From Rhynchopus euleeides (lineage: Eukaryota; Euglenozoa; Diplonemea; Diplonemida; Diplonemidae), in NCBI GenBank assembly GCA_963210315.1, contig OY723321.1, positions 62,001 to 126,000 on the forward strand: a stretch of 64,000 bases of DNA, given 5' to 3'. Made by a program: the position numbers and the translations under genes. Below are positions 43,092-53,610 of this stretch, in pieces; the first letter of the stretch is position 1, and every line of letters begins with the position of its first letter. The notes beneath the pieces were generated by a model that searched no databases, was not told the DNA's origin, and saw only the letters and a list, made by a program, of their open reading frames with translations.

Positions 43092-46000
43092 TCAAGACGA
43101 CGGGGTGGGTGTGGAAGGTGGCGCGGGCGGCGCAGGCGCTGGTGCCGGGCCGCTGCTGGTGTGCAGCCAACGGAAGTAGACCACCAGCAGGATGGCAAGG
43201 CTGAGGACGGCGATGATCAGGATCTGCACCGCGGGTGGGTCGTGGGGGGTGGTGGGAGCAACACTATCGAGAAAGCATGCAGCAGGACACAGCTTCCTCG
43301 CATGAGAACAATGGGCAGCATACCTGCGTCAGCTTCCCGTACACCATCACGCGCTTGATGTTTGTGATCACTGCGCGGGACCGAGTTGTCTCTGTCCGCA
43401 GGTCCTCCGTCTGCCGGGTGGAGTGGGATGGTGGGTGGTGGGGGTGGCACCCACCTGATTTTGACCCGAGTTTGGTGGAGTTTGGCGGAGTTTGGTGGAG
43501 TTTGGAGGAGTTTGGTGGAGTTTGGTGGAGTTTAGTGGAGTTTGGTGGCGTTCGGTGGTGTTGTGCGGTGTTGTGTGGTGGTTCCCTGCAAAAAATCGAA
43601 TGTCCCATGGGGCGGAGGGCGCTGGGGACTGGGCAGTGGCCGTTCCACATGCCCTTCCCCTCGTGACTTACACCCTGTCGCCACCCCACTTCACAGAAAA
43701 CATGACTACGCAGCAACAGGGTCATGCTTGCGGCGGTATGCAACCACCAGGACAGCCTGTTTCGGGTTCGCAAAGCCTGGTACGCTGCCTTGCCGTAGGG
43801 ACCCAGATACTGAGGACACCCCTGTGAGAACACTGAGGGAAGATGTTGGGCTAGCCTAGTTGAAGCAGGCTTCGGGGTGACCGAGGCAGAGCACCCTGCC
43901 CAGAACATGAACAAGACTGTTCGACTGACGGGGAAGAACCTGGTGGGCAGGTGTGGTCTTCGGTGCAATGCTTGGAGATATCAGGAGCCTTCTCTTCAAG
44001 GCTACCACTTATGTTGGACTTGGCCTTCGCTCCTGTGAGCAGTGAAAAAAGTGAGGGACGCCGTTCTTCCCCTCTGACTGACGACCAGTCATGACGTAGC
44101 GAAGGACCTTGAATGGGGTTTGAACCCGAGAGAGTCAATACTCAACCAAAGGTATTCTCCAGGACCTGGAACGGAACGGACGATACGAACGCTCCCACCG
44201 TGCGCACGGACCTGTCTGCGACTCTACAAGGAACCACGGGGTGGGGCGCGCACATCACCTCGGAGGCCTCAAGAAGCCTGCCTGACCTGCACGACTCCGC
44301 TGCGCCAGCTACAAGGCGGAGCTCGGGAGCCATCCCACCGACCTACAGCAAGGCAGGGGGTGATGATCATCTGGAGACCTGAGCCCATGCAGGAGAGACG
44401 CGAAGGCCTTATCCACAGATGATCCACCTGAGGGAGACCACCCTCCACCTCCTTCGGACAGACCACACAGCCTTGTCGATGACCACAGCAGCCGGACACA
44501 GACCAGTACGTGTACCCTGCCTGCAGCACCGGGCCACGCCCCATCGAGGGTCTCCCTTCTTTCGCCACGAGCCAAGCCGGAACCCCCTCACCGCCACCAA
44601 CGAACTGTTGCTGCACCGCGACAAGGAGGCAGCCCGCTACCTGGCTGCAGCAGGGGAACTGGGCACAGCGAGGTACTTCAGCCATTCAGCTTCATGCGAC
44701 TTTGGGAAGGGATGGCCTCACCCAAAATGGCTGGAAATCCTGTGCGGCCGCTGAAATTTGAGCCGGACTACGGGCGGCCTTCTCGCGACTCCCACTAGGC
44801 ACACAGGCAATGCGAGTCGCATTCTCAGGGGTACCCACCACCCGTAAACCCCAGCACACCACCTGCCCGCCTCGGGCACAACTTGACGGTGTACTCACCT
44901 GGCGATACGCGTGCTCGTCTTTCTTCTCCGCGGTGGCGATGCTGAAGATGCAGTCCACGTTCGTCATACTCAGCCAGGTCTGCAGACGCTCCACCACGTA
45001 CGGCCAAAGGCGGGGAGGAGGGCTGCCTTGGCTTTCTTCCAGAAGGCCAAGGGGGTGTCGGCAACAAGGTGTGCCGCACTCAGGACCAGGTAGGCCTTGA
45101 ACTCCTCCCGACAACATCCTCGTGGAAAACAGTAAAAATTGCACCCCTGGCCCCCCGTCGAGCGGAGAAACCCTCAAAGTACCCTGTGAGAACCACCTCC
45201 GTGTCAATACGTGGACAGACTTGAACACGTCGCGTGACGGCTACACCACCCAAACTGCCTCCAGCTGCCTTCAGGCAGACTACTTGGAGAATTGAATGTG
45301 TGATGCTGCGTGCGAGTCGAATATAGTGAAGAGGAGACGGTTTCATTGACCAACTACCTGTCTACCCATTCTCGCATGCGAGAATGCGATTCGCATTGCC
45401 TGTGTGACTAGGACACGCATTCGCGTCTCAGACTCGTACCCAGACTCCCGCTAGCGGGCTAGGGGAGTTGGAGTCCACTATGCACTTGCACTCCAGGTCC
45501 CTGACTTGCACGCAGTGCAAGAACCGGGGAGGAATGCAGTGCAAGTATTGTCCGGGTGTGCAAGTGCTATCATCCTCCCTGTTTTAGGGGCAGTTGGCCT
45601 GTAGTACGGATCGAACCCGGTCTGTCCAGGAACAGGAAGTGTACCGTACGACTTCTCCTTCACCCAACGGCGTCGTGCGGTCAAGCAAATCGGATATTCT
45701 TCCCAACGGGACCCTTCCCAAGACGAAAACCAGTACCGCATCAACCCCACAGGCCCATCTTCCCCTTACTGGGCCCGGTAGAAACGGTAGTGACCTCCAT
45801 TTTGTAGCTGATTTTGGCCCGAGTTTGGTGGAGTTTGGCGGAGTTTGGTGGAGTTTGGCGGAGTTTGGTGGCGTTTGGTGGTGGTAAACTGGAGATTTTC
45901 GGAGATTGGTTTCGGGCAAAATCAGGTGGGGCACATGTCAAATATCCTCAAATTAAATATTCTCTCGAAAATGTGCTGAAAAGTGAGCCCACCACCCCGC

Positions 46001-46637
46001 CCCCCCCGTTCTCCGAGTTGCCGACAAGATATAAATCTTGATCGAATAACCCCACCCCCTTGGAAGATCCCGCCATCAGATCTGCCACGCAGGCACTATG
46101 TGGAACTCTCCCGACCTGCCCTCACCATACCCTGTCGATGGTGCGCAGCATCGTCTCGCGGTTGCCCCGCAGCGTGCCGAGGGTGTCCTGCCCGATGCGC
46201 TCTGTCTCCAGCGCAATCATCTCGGAGCGCTGCACTGAACGGTTCTGCCCGTGGAGCAGCCTGCTGGTGGCCTCCACCCGGGCACGGGGATCCTCTGGGT
46301 CGTCGCTGTTGGGCTGGGCAGCACCAGCAAACAGCGCATCTTTTTTTGCGCTGACGCCGTCAATTTCTGCGGCGGCGCGCTGAAGTTCTTTGACCTCCTT
46401 GCGCCCGTTCATCAGCTTGCGCTTCCACACGGAGCGCTCGTCGGCCTGCCGCATATCTGCGATAGCAGACTCAACCGCCTTGGCCTGCTGCAGGGCTGTG
46501 GCCACCGCCTGCTTCACCGCCTGGCTCCGGTCGCGGTGCCGCACGCCGTGCGCGTCTGCCTTCAGCATCTCCATGGCATCCTCCACTTCCTTGAGGGCAT
46601 CCTGGAACACCTCCCACTCCACCGCTGCCGACGACAT
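43092..46637 (-). CDS. Qb-SNARE (Vti1/NPSN-like), three exons
   Basis: Exons 46131-46637, 43324-43410 and 43092-43223 join in phase 0 to give 241 residues. Residues about 1-100 form an N-terminal helical domain. The SNARE motif starts around SRLLHGQNRSVQRSE and continues ETERIGQDTLGTLRGNRE..., the typical Qb pattern. Exon 2 completes it (TEDLRTETTRSRAVITNIKR), and exon 3 starts with the transmembrane anchor ILIIAVLSLAILLVVYF and a Pro/Ala-rich tail. Counting from NRE to the KRVM preceding the anchor gives the same spacing as in Vti1, which supports skipping everything between 43411 and 46130. Intron 1 is 2720 bp because a transposon lies in it; intron 2 is 100 bp. It should serve membrane fusion on endosomes, Golgi or the cell surface. 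Confidence 0.85.
43451..45929. mobile_element. 2.5 kb TIR element inside SNARE intron 1
   Basis: The left end CCACCTGATTTTGACCCGA and the complement of the right end, CCACCTGATTTTGCCCGA, match with a one-base gap. A 5 bp duplication GGCAC abuts both ends (43446-43450, 45930-45934). Subterminal GTTTGG-TGGA/CGGA repeats occur at both ends (about 43470-43560 and 45823-45885). Without it the intron would be about 236 bp, close to the other introns here. It is non-coding except for a possible transposase scrap, and holds a smaller element at 44800-45406. The superfamily is not settled. Confidence 0.65.
44800..45406. mobile_element. 607 bp TIR element nested in the 2.5 kb element
   Basis: The terminal inverted repeats are 27 bp with one mismatch and begin CACACAGGCAATGCGA. 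Immediate flanks carry a 6 bp direct repeat ACTAGG (44794-44799 and 45407-45412). The interior includes a minus-strand stretch (about 44890-45100) with FWKKAKAALLPAFGR and NVDCIFSIAT, loosely like the C-terminal hATC region of transposases. Confidence 0.65.
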
Positions 46638-47679
46638 CCTTGCCAAAGGGGGGGTATGGAACAGCTGCAGAGCACTGCGCAGGGTGCAGCCCCGCGGGGT
46701 GTGCTGCAGGGGGTGGTGGTGGTGGTGGTGGGGGTGTGTCCGCCAGGCGTGTGGGTGTGTGGGGGTGGCAGAGCAAAACGGATGGCGGGACACCCAAAGG
46801 GGCGGGGGGGGGGGGGGGGGTGGGGAGGGGCGTGCGGCACCGGCCTGTATTGTGGCACCCAGCTGCTGTGCGCAAAGCTGTTCTCGGGGGGGAGACTCGT
46901 GTTGGGGGATTGTTTCAAGAAGGCGAAGGGTCACCACGATATACACAGGTCCCACGACACCTTCGATTGTGTACTGGTCACTGGTCTGCCATGGGGGCAA
47001 TACTGGCAGAGAGTCGAAGCTGTGGGCTGGCGAATGCAAAGCAATGGGCACAGCAGCCACCACCACACATTCTTGAAAAAGATGGCGTAAACGTAAAGAC
47101 GTAAACGAGACGTATGAGGAAGGAATGTAGCCGCACTTGCAAGAGTGGATTTTGTAGGGCGTTCGACACACGAGACGATGCACTAGCACAACGCACTACA
47201 CTGAACCACACGCACCCTTCATTGACGTTGGATTTTTTCACGCATCACAATACTGGCACCTTGGAACTGACGAAACTCGAGGCACCTTTATATGCAAGGT
47301 TCTTTCGTAGGCTTGTCTGTTGCAAGAAGAAGCAAAGAGCCCGATACTGTTGCACGAACGGGCAGTCGACTTTGGCTCAGAAAAGCGGAGAAAAAGGAGG
47401 GCCCTCACAAAATAGTGCCACACTGGCACGAGGTGGCACAGGGTGGCACAGGGAGCACGCCCCACTTATGATTTGCCTTTCAAAGCAGCACTGCACGCAG
47501 CGCGCCAAGTCAGCCGCCTTTTGTTGGTTGCCAGGTTGAGGCTCGTCTATGCGTGGCGCACGCCAACAGCTGCACCACCACCACACAGATTCCTTGCATA
47601 TTCTTCCCCTCCCAAGCCATGAGATCAGTCCGCCTTCGGGCGGGCCACGCCCCTCCAGCACACAGTGCCAACCGCCTCC
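46638..47679. other. Spacer upstream of SNARE gene
   Basis: It contains a GGT run (about 46711-46730) and a G run (46804-46820). No gene seen. Confidence 0.6.
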
Positions 47680-48540
47680 CTACATCGAGTAGGTCTGGTC
47701 CTCGGGGCTGGAGAGGGTCCGCAGGGCCGCTGCGAAGTCCAGCTCCCACGCAGGCGACTTGGTGTTCTCGCGGAACCGCTGGAGGCGCTTTGCCGTGTCC
47801 GCCACGACAACCTCGCTCACCGCCTCGATCTTGTCCATGTCGCCACCCACCATTGCCATGTGGTGGGCCTGCTGCTTGCAGGCCATGTCGAATGTCCACG
47901 TCAGCACAAACGCCTCGGGGATGGTCTTCCCACACACCAGGGCGCCGTGGTTCTTCATCAACAGGATCTGCTTGTCCCCCAGGTTCTCCTTCAGGCGCTG
48001 CTTCTCTGGGTCCTCCACGGCAATGCCTTCGTACTCATGCCGGGCCTCCGACACGTAGGGCTTCACGATGGCAGCCTGCTGCGAGGTGACGACGAAGCCA
48101 CACTTGGCAGAGGCAACACCCACGGAGCTCTTGTCGTGGTGGTGCAGCACACACCCCAGGTCGTGACGTGCCTCGTGCACCGCAGAGTGGATCACAAGCC
48201 CTGCAAGGTTGACACGCGCGTTGCCAGCGGATCCCGCGTCGATGATCTCCCCCTTCAGGTTGATCTTCACCAGGTTCGAAGCAGTGATCTCGTCGTGCCT
48301 CAACCCGAAGCCGTTGATGAGGAGCGCGTCCTGGTTGGGCACGCGGGCCGTGATGTGGTTGTAAATCAGCTCGTCAAGCCCCAGCTTTGCCGCAAGGCGG
48401 TACAGCGCTGCGAGCTGCACACGCGTCTCCCACTCCGCTGAGCTGTACTTCGCACGCCGCAGCATGCGGAGGAGGCGTGCCTTGTTGACATACAGCACCC
48501 CCAGCACCACCACGCACAGGACCCAAGAGCGTGTCCTCAT
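47680..48540 (-). CDS. Membrane-anchored class II aldolase/adducin family protein
   Basis: A single exon of 286 residues. Residues about 5-20 (SWVLCVVVLGVLYV) form an N-terminal hydrophobic anchor. The rest is a class II aldolase/adducin fold: YNHITARVPN near 60, then HSAVHEARHDLGCVLHHHDK with the His cluster that usually holds zinc, and KNHGALVCGKTIPEAF with the third His. Enzymes of the family cleave or epimerise sugar phosphates, while adducin-like members have structural roles. Since the His ligands are kept, an enzyme is plausible; the substrate is unknown. Length is normal for the family plus the anchor. The leader shows GCACACAG 17 bases before the ATG. Confidence 0.85.
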   Translation of the reverse strand: MRTRSWVLCVVVLGVLYVNKARLLRMLRRAKYSSAEWETRVQLAALYRLAAKLGLDELIYNHITARVPNQDALLINGFGLRHDEITASNLVKINLKGEIIDAGSAGNARVNLAGLVIHSAVHEARHDLGCVLHHHDKSSVGVASAKCGFVVTSQQAAIVKPYVSEARHEYEGIAVEDPEKQRLKENLGDKQILLMKNHGALVCGKTIPEAFVLTWTFDMACKQQAHHMAMVGGDMDKIEAVSEVVVADTAKRLQRFRENTKSPAWELDFAAALRTLSSPEDQTYSM

Positions 48541-50965
48541 TGTGTTCTATGCACTGCCTGTGTGCAGCCCTGCAGCGTGGATACTGTGTGATGCATCCTC
48601 TACAGCTGATAAAACAAAAGGTTCGCTGCAAACAATACCGCCAGCTTCCCCCATCCCTTCTCCAACAGCCTCCAACAGCCCACGCCGGCTGTTTTCGACC
48701 GCGTTTCCGCAACACGGAGAGGAGATGGGGCGGGAGGGCGCAGACCGACAATGGGGCGGGGCCTCGGATGGAGGGGGCGGGGGCCACTATCTTGCTCGCT
48801 TCTTGCTTCTCGCCTTGGTGGGCGGGGGTGATGGGGGGCGGGGGGTGTAGGGGGGCGGCATAAGCTGTGTGCCGCTGTGCTTTTCACACACGGGGTTTGT
48901 CCACCTGCCTTGGAGGAGGGGGGGCGGGGGAGGGCGAGAGGGCGAAGAGGGAAGGCAGAGACCGCCTGAGGGAGGAGGAGGGGAGAGCTGCAGGAAGAAG
49001 CACCCCTTTGGCAGATACACAGCCCACCCCCCCTACCCCCCCCCCACACCACCACCACCCTCCCGACACCACCCGTCCCCACCCCGCCGCCCCTCGATGC
49101 AACCCCCCATCATTTTGAACGGTGTTTTTTTGGTTATTTTTTTTTGCACAGGCCCAGCCAAAGCAGAGACGGGCGTCGGCCATCACACAGCCCAGGTGTG
49201 GGTGTGTGGGTTGAAACAGGAGGGGGGGGGGCGAGGGGGGAGGGCGAGTTGAGACTGTAGGGCGGGTGCCACCGCCCTCCCACGTGGTCCGCACAGCACC
49301 ATGAATGCATGGGGCGGTGGCGGTGGCGGCGGCGGCGGGGGAGGGGGGGGGAGGGGACACATCGCCGATGCATCGGCTTCTCGTTTTGTTTTGGCACTGG
49401 ACAAAAAGAGGCAAGGGAAAACAGTAACATTCTCACATCTTTCAGAGCTAGGCTGCAGAGGCCTGAAACTGCCGTGCCTCTCGTCTTAATGTTTTAGGCC
49501 AGGAGAGGGGGGGGGGGGGGGGGGAGAAGAAGGACAGACGGGAAACCGGATGAAGCTGAGGGGGGGGGCGCATGCCTATTAATATTTTTCAAATCTCGAC
49601 AAACGTGTTGCTGCGGCATGACGCAATACTAACAAAAAAACAAAGGCGTGGCCCTCTCTTGCTGCCCCCGTGAAAACACACAGCCTTGGGGCAGAACACC
49701 CGGCTCCCACTGACTGGAGAAAGAAGGGGGGCATCGAAGTGTGCGGGGTTTGGCATATGGTAAGGAGGTCTGGTGTGGCGAGGTGCCACCGCATCAATGC
49801 GCTTTGTTGTTGTGGTAGGTTGGAAGCAGGCTGCAGTGGTGGGAAAACGCACCGAACATACTGATTTTCGATGCGCTGTACCAACGGCGACACACACCCC
49901 TTTGTTCTGTTGGTACACAAGGCGAACCCTTTTAGTTAAATGCAGGTGCCACACAGGGGGGTGGCTTTTATGGTTGAAACGTGAATGAAACACCTCCAGC
50001 TCAGAACAGCGCAACACGCGCCCTGTGAGAATTGCACATTTTTGTTTTGCACCAGCAGGTCCTGACCACCTGCAGGCGTATCGCCGGTCGCAGAGGAGAC
50101 TACCGCAGTGGTTCCGTCTGAAGAAACCACTAAACAGGCGATCAGGGTATGACGAAGCTCGCCACCAACAGCCCAACAGACATCACGGTAAGGGCGGTTG
50201 GGTGATGAACCCCGTAGCGGACACAAATGTGTGTAGGCTCTTGGTTGCACGCATGCATTCGGTGCCGTGAGAGCGGCACTGTGTGGCAGCTTGCTGCGCA
50301 CCTGCCAGAAGAAGAAAATCCCAGAACCACGGCAACGAGGGTTTTGAGGGGGTGTGGGGGGTGGGAGCAGAGGGCACGCTGCGCGTGCTGCTGTGCCCGC
50401 CGTCGCATGCAACGCTGTGCACTGCGGTGTTTGGGAACGAGGGGGGGACAGACCACGAAAAAGAAATGACGGCCTGGATTTGGCCAGCCAAAAAAAAATA
50501 CTGAAAAATGTACGTACAAAAATGACGGATCTGGCGCGACCTGTGGCGAAGGGCTTCACCTGCCTGGTGAGGGGCGGCTCGCCTGGGGGTGACTCTTCTT
50601 TTGCAAAACGACCCAAAACAGAAAATACCGGAATAAAACAACCCCCGCCCTGGGGGGGGTCTGGATCCCGAGAAACGAACTGCCTACAGATATGCACTGC
50701 ATTGGTGTCCTATTTGGGGACATGCGGTTCCCAACCTGGCCTGGCTTTCAGAGTAACACGGGGGAACCGCGAATGCCCAACACATGAATCAGCGATACTT
50801 TTGATCAGAGTTGATCATCCCGGGGGCGTTCTGAGGGGGTTCTGACGCTACCACCACGGGTGACACACACGCATGGGCCGTTTTGTTGCCGTTTTGCAGA
50901 ATACAGCCCGGAAAAAAATCCCCCTTGCTGCGAACTTGCTTTGAAATTCACTGCGTAGAGGCGTG
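48541..50965. other. Gene-free spacer, 2.4 kb
   Basis: No supported gene. It has G runs (49507-49524 and around 49330-49355) and C-rich tracts near 49020-49055. The stretch 49600-50960 is less GC-rich and has no recognisable frame. Confidence 0.55.
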
Positions 50966-50973
50966 TCCGATAC

Positions 50974-52154
50974 CAGGCCTGGGCGGGGAACGAGCCCTTT
51001 TTCCAGGTTTTTTGGGTCGGGGAACCAGGTTTTTTCTAAGAATTTTTACAAGGGAATTTTTGCTCGCCCCCCCACAGTTTCCAGGCGCGTGCCCGTCAGG
51101 CGGGACTTTTTCTCTGATTTCTCTCCGCGTCATCATTGACAGCTCTCGAGTGATGCCCAGAGATGCTTGCGGCAGAGAGTGCCCCTCATGCGCGTTACAG
51201 CTGAAAATGAATGAGGATCATCTGGCACTCGTTCTCATCGGGGGTTGTGCTCCGCAGGGACTCAATACACCTTGGCACTCTCGCAGGGCTGGACATGCCA
51301 GCAGCTGGAGGACAGTTACAAAGCTGCCCCCGACGCCACCCACCTGCTGGCCCCTTCAGGTCTGAAAGCCCAAAAGCCCCCGGGGATTTTGCAGTGGTGC
51401 GCACCATATTCAGCGCAGGGTGATCTCTCCGATTTTCCAAAACTGCTGGTTTACGGGTTTGGGGAACGGTCGTCGGCAGACCGTTGAAATGCCCGTGTTA
51501 GCAAGGCACACTCACGTTTCAGGTAGCGTGTCGCGTGTCACGCATGTCGCGAACGCGGCAAGTGTACCTCCCAGGTGGGGAAGCCCGACCTCCTGTCCGA
51601 TGTCAGTCAGGCTTCGAAGAAGCGCTTCATGGATGCGGCGCTGACCCGGGGAAGTGAGATAGATGGACGGGCACACGCTACATGGGGGGTCTGGGGGGCG
51701 TGAGCCCCCCAGCCGCCGGAGGCCACGGTAGCGAACATCTGTTCGTGTGGGCGTACAGATTCTGTGCGAGTTGGCTGCGTCCTCAGAGGCGACTGGAGTG
51801 GTTGGACCCCGACTTGATGGGATTCGAAGGACTTGAGTACGAGACGTACGCCACAGGGGGGTCTGGGGGGCGGAGCCCCCCAGCCGCCGGAGGCCACGGT
51901 AGTGAACGTCTGGCTCTCCAGTTGGCCAGCAAGGCGAACGGTACGTGGGACAGACTTCCCTTCCATCCTTGTGCGCGCCCTGTCGACTGGGGAAAACTTA
52001 GAAAAAGTTTTTTCCTCTGCGAAACAACCTTAGAAAAAAATTCCCCTAACAAAATTCTTAGAAAAAAACTTTTTTTCCCCTTACAAAAATTCTTAGAAAA
52101 AAAGTTCAGAATCCTGAAAGTGGGGAACAAGCCCCCCAGTTAGGAACAGCCCTG
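50974..52154 (-). mobile_element. Non-autonomous hAT element, 1.2 kb, copy 2 (inverted)
   Basis: Read on the minus strand it begins CAGGGCTGTTCC and ends with the complement of CAGGCCTGGGCG, as in copy 1. The 8 bp duplication TCCGATAC flanks it (50966-50973, 52155-52162) and differs from copy 1, so the two arose by separate insertions. It is nearly identical to copy 1, but lacks an ~18 bp stretch that copy 1 has at about 23731-23748. Confidence 0.85.
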
Positions 52155-52162
52155 TCCGATAC

Positions 52163-52596
52163 AGCAAGATTTTTTTTTGAAAAAATCTCTTCGTGCGAAA
52201 CACCTGGCTCTATTCCACTGCCAGCAAAGAAACGGGTCACGTGTAGTGCGGTGATGCAGGAGGGGGTTGGGGGAGGCGCCGCACTCAGGTGCGATGTGCC
52301 GGCGGCATCACCGCCTCGAGAGAGGGCCTGCCATATGCCTGCAAGGGAGATGGAAAAGGGCTTCTGGAAGCCCTGGCTGCAGGAATAAAAAGTTGAATCC
52401 ACTGTTTTGCTGCCAACACATTTGACATTTGGCCCCTCCCCGAGGAAACCGAAGAATGCGTGTCCCGGGCGAAAAATCGCGTATCGCCCAGAAAACAACA
52501 TCCGAGAAAAAAATGAAGGTGGGGGGGGGGGGGGGGCAGGCCTCTGGCTAATTCTGGGGCCGGACTTAACGTTGGGCCGGAGGGGGGGGGGGGGGG
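52163..52596. other. Spacer between hAT copy 2 and satellite
   Basis: No gene. It ends with two G runs (52521-52536, 52582-52596) that border the satellite. Confidence 0.6.
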
Positions 52597-53610
52597 CCCT
52601 ACCCTACCCTACCCTACCCTACAGCACGTCGGGGGTACCCACAACCCGACCCAACCCTACCCTAGGGTGAGGGTTGGGTACCCATAACCCGACCCAACAC
52701 GACCCTACCCAACCCAGGGGTCAGGGCCAGGGTTGACCCTAGACCCAACCCAACCCTAGGGTTAGGGTCAGGGTTAACCCTAGACCCTACCCTTGACCCA
52801 ACCCTAGGGTTAGGGTCAGGGTTGACCCCAGACCCTACCCAACCCTAGGGTTAGGGTTAGGGTAAACCCTTGACCCAACCCTAGGGTTAGGGTTAGGGTT
52901 AACCCTTGACCCTACCCTAGGGTTAGGGTCAGGGTTAACCCTAGACCCTACCCTAACCCTAGGGTTAGGGTCAGGGTTGACCCTAGACCCTACCCAACCC
53001 TAGGGTTAGGGTTAGGGTTAACCCTTGACCCAACCCTAGGGTTAGGGTTAGGGTTAACCCTAGACCCTACCCAACCCTCGGGTTAGGGTCAGGGTTGACC
53101 CTAGACCCTACCCAACCCTAGGGTTAGGGTCAGGGTTAACCCTAGACCCTACCCTAACCCTCGGGTTAGGGTCAGGGTTGACCCTAGACCCTACCCAACC
53201 CTCGGGTTAGGGTTAGGGTTAACCCTGGACCCTACCCAACCCTAGGGTTAGGGTTAGGGTTGACCCTAGACCCTACCCTAACCCTAGGGTTAGGGTCAGG
53301 GTTAACCCTAGACCCTACCCTAACCCTAGGGTTAGGGTCAGGGTTAACCCTAGACCCTACCCTAACCCTCGGGTTAGGGTCAGGGTTGACCCTAGACCCT
53401 ACCCAACCCTCGGGTTAGGGTTAGGGTTAACCCTGGACCCTACCCAACCCTAGGGTTAGGGTTAGGGTTGACCCTAGACCCTACCCTAACCCTAGGGTTA
53501 GGGTCAGGGTTAACCCTAGACCCTACCCTAACCCTAGGGTTAGGGTTAACCCTTGACCCAACCCTAGGGTTAGGGTCAGGGTTAACCCTAGACCCTACCC
53601 AACCCTAGGG
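52597..53610. repeat. Telomere-like self-complementary satellite, first part
   Basis: It opens with CCCTA pentamers, then has units of about 43 bp built as CCCTAGGGTTAGGGT(C/T)AGGG, GTTAACCC and TAGACCCTACCC. Both TTAGGG and its complement occur within each unit, with CCTAGG and GTTAAC as palindromic centres. A higher-order period of about 208 bp is seen (CCCTCGGG variant at 53201 and 53409). Stops in every frame leave no coding capacity. Confidence 0.9.

Noticed and set aside
42090-43358. 422-codon plus-strand frame
   Set aside because: Runs through the 66 bp tandem repeat and SNARE exon 3 antisense; open only because of simple sequence.
44115-44160. Second tRNA-like site (GGTTCAAACCC)
   Set aside because: The A-box-like word is only about 15 bases away, too close for a tRNA, and no acceptor stem is seen.
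44885-45000. Extra SNARE exon
   Set aside because: It lies inside nested transposons, uses a GTGAG rather than GTATG donor, and would disrupt the SNARE heptads.
45600-45665. Minus-strand tRNA gene or tRNA-derived SINE
   Set aside because: GGGTTCGATCC resembles a B box and TGGGTGAAGG an A box, but the T stem pairs only three of five bases and no cloverleaf forms.
43453-45885. GTTTGGTGGA stretches as long terminal repeats
   Set aside because: They are short simple-sequence runs of unequal length, and the better-supported boundaries are inverted CCACCTGATTTTG ends.
49589-50697. Minus-strand frames of 195 and 253 codons
   Set aside because: Cys/Arg/Ser-rich without motifs, no acceptor-like leader, and composition unlike the real genes.
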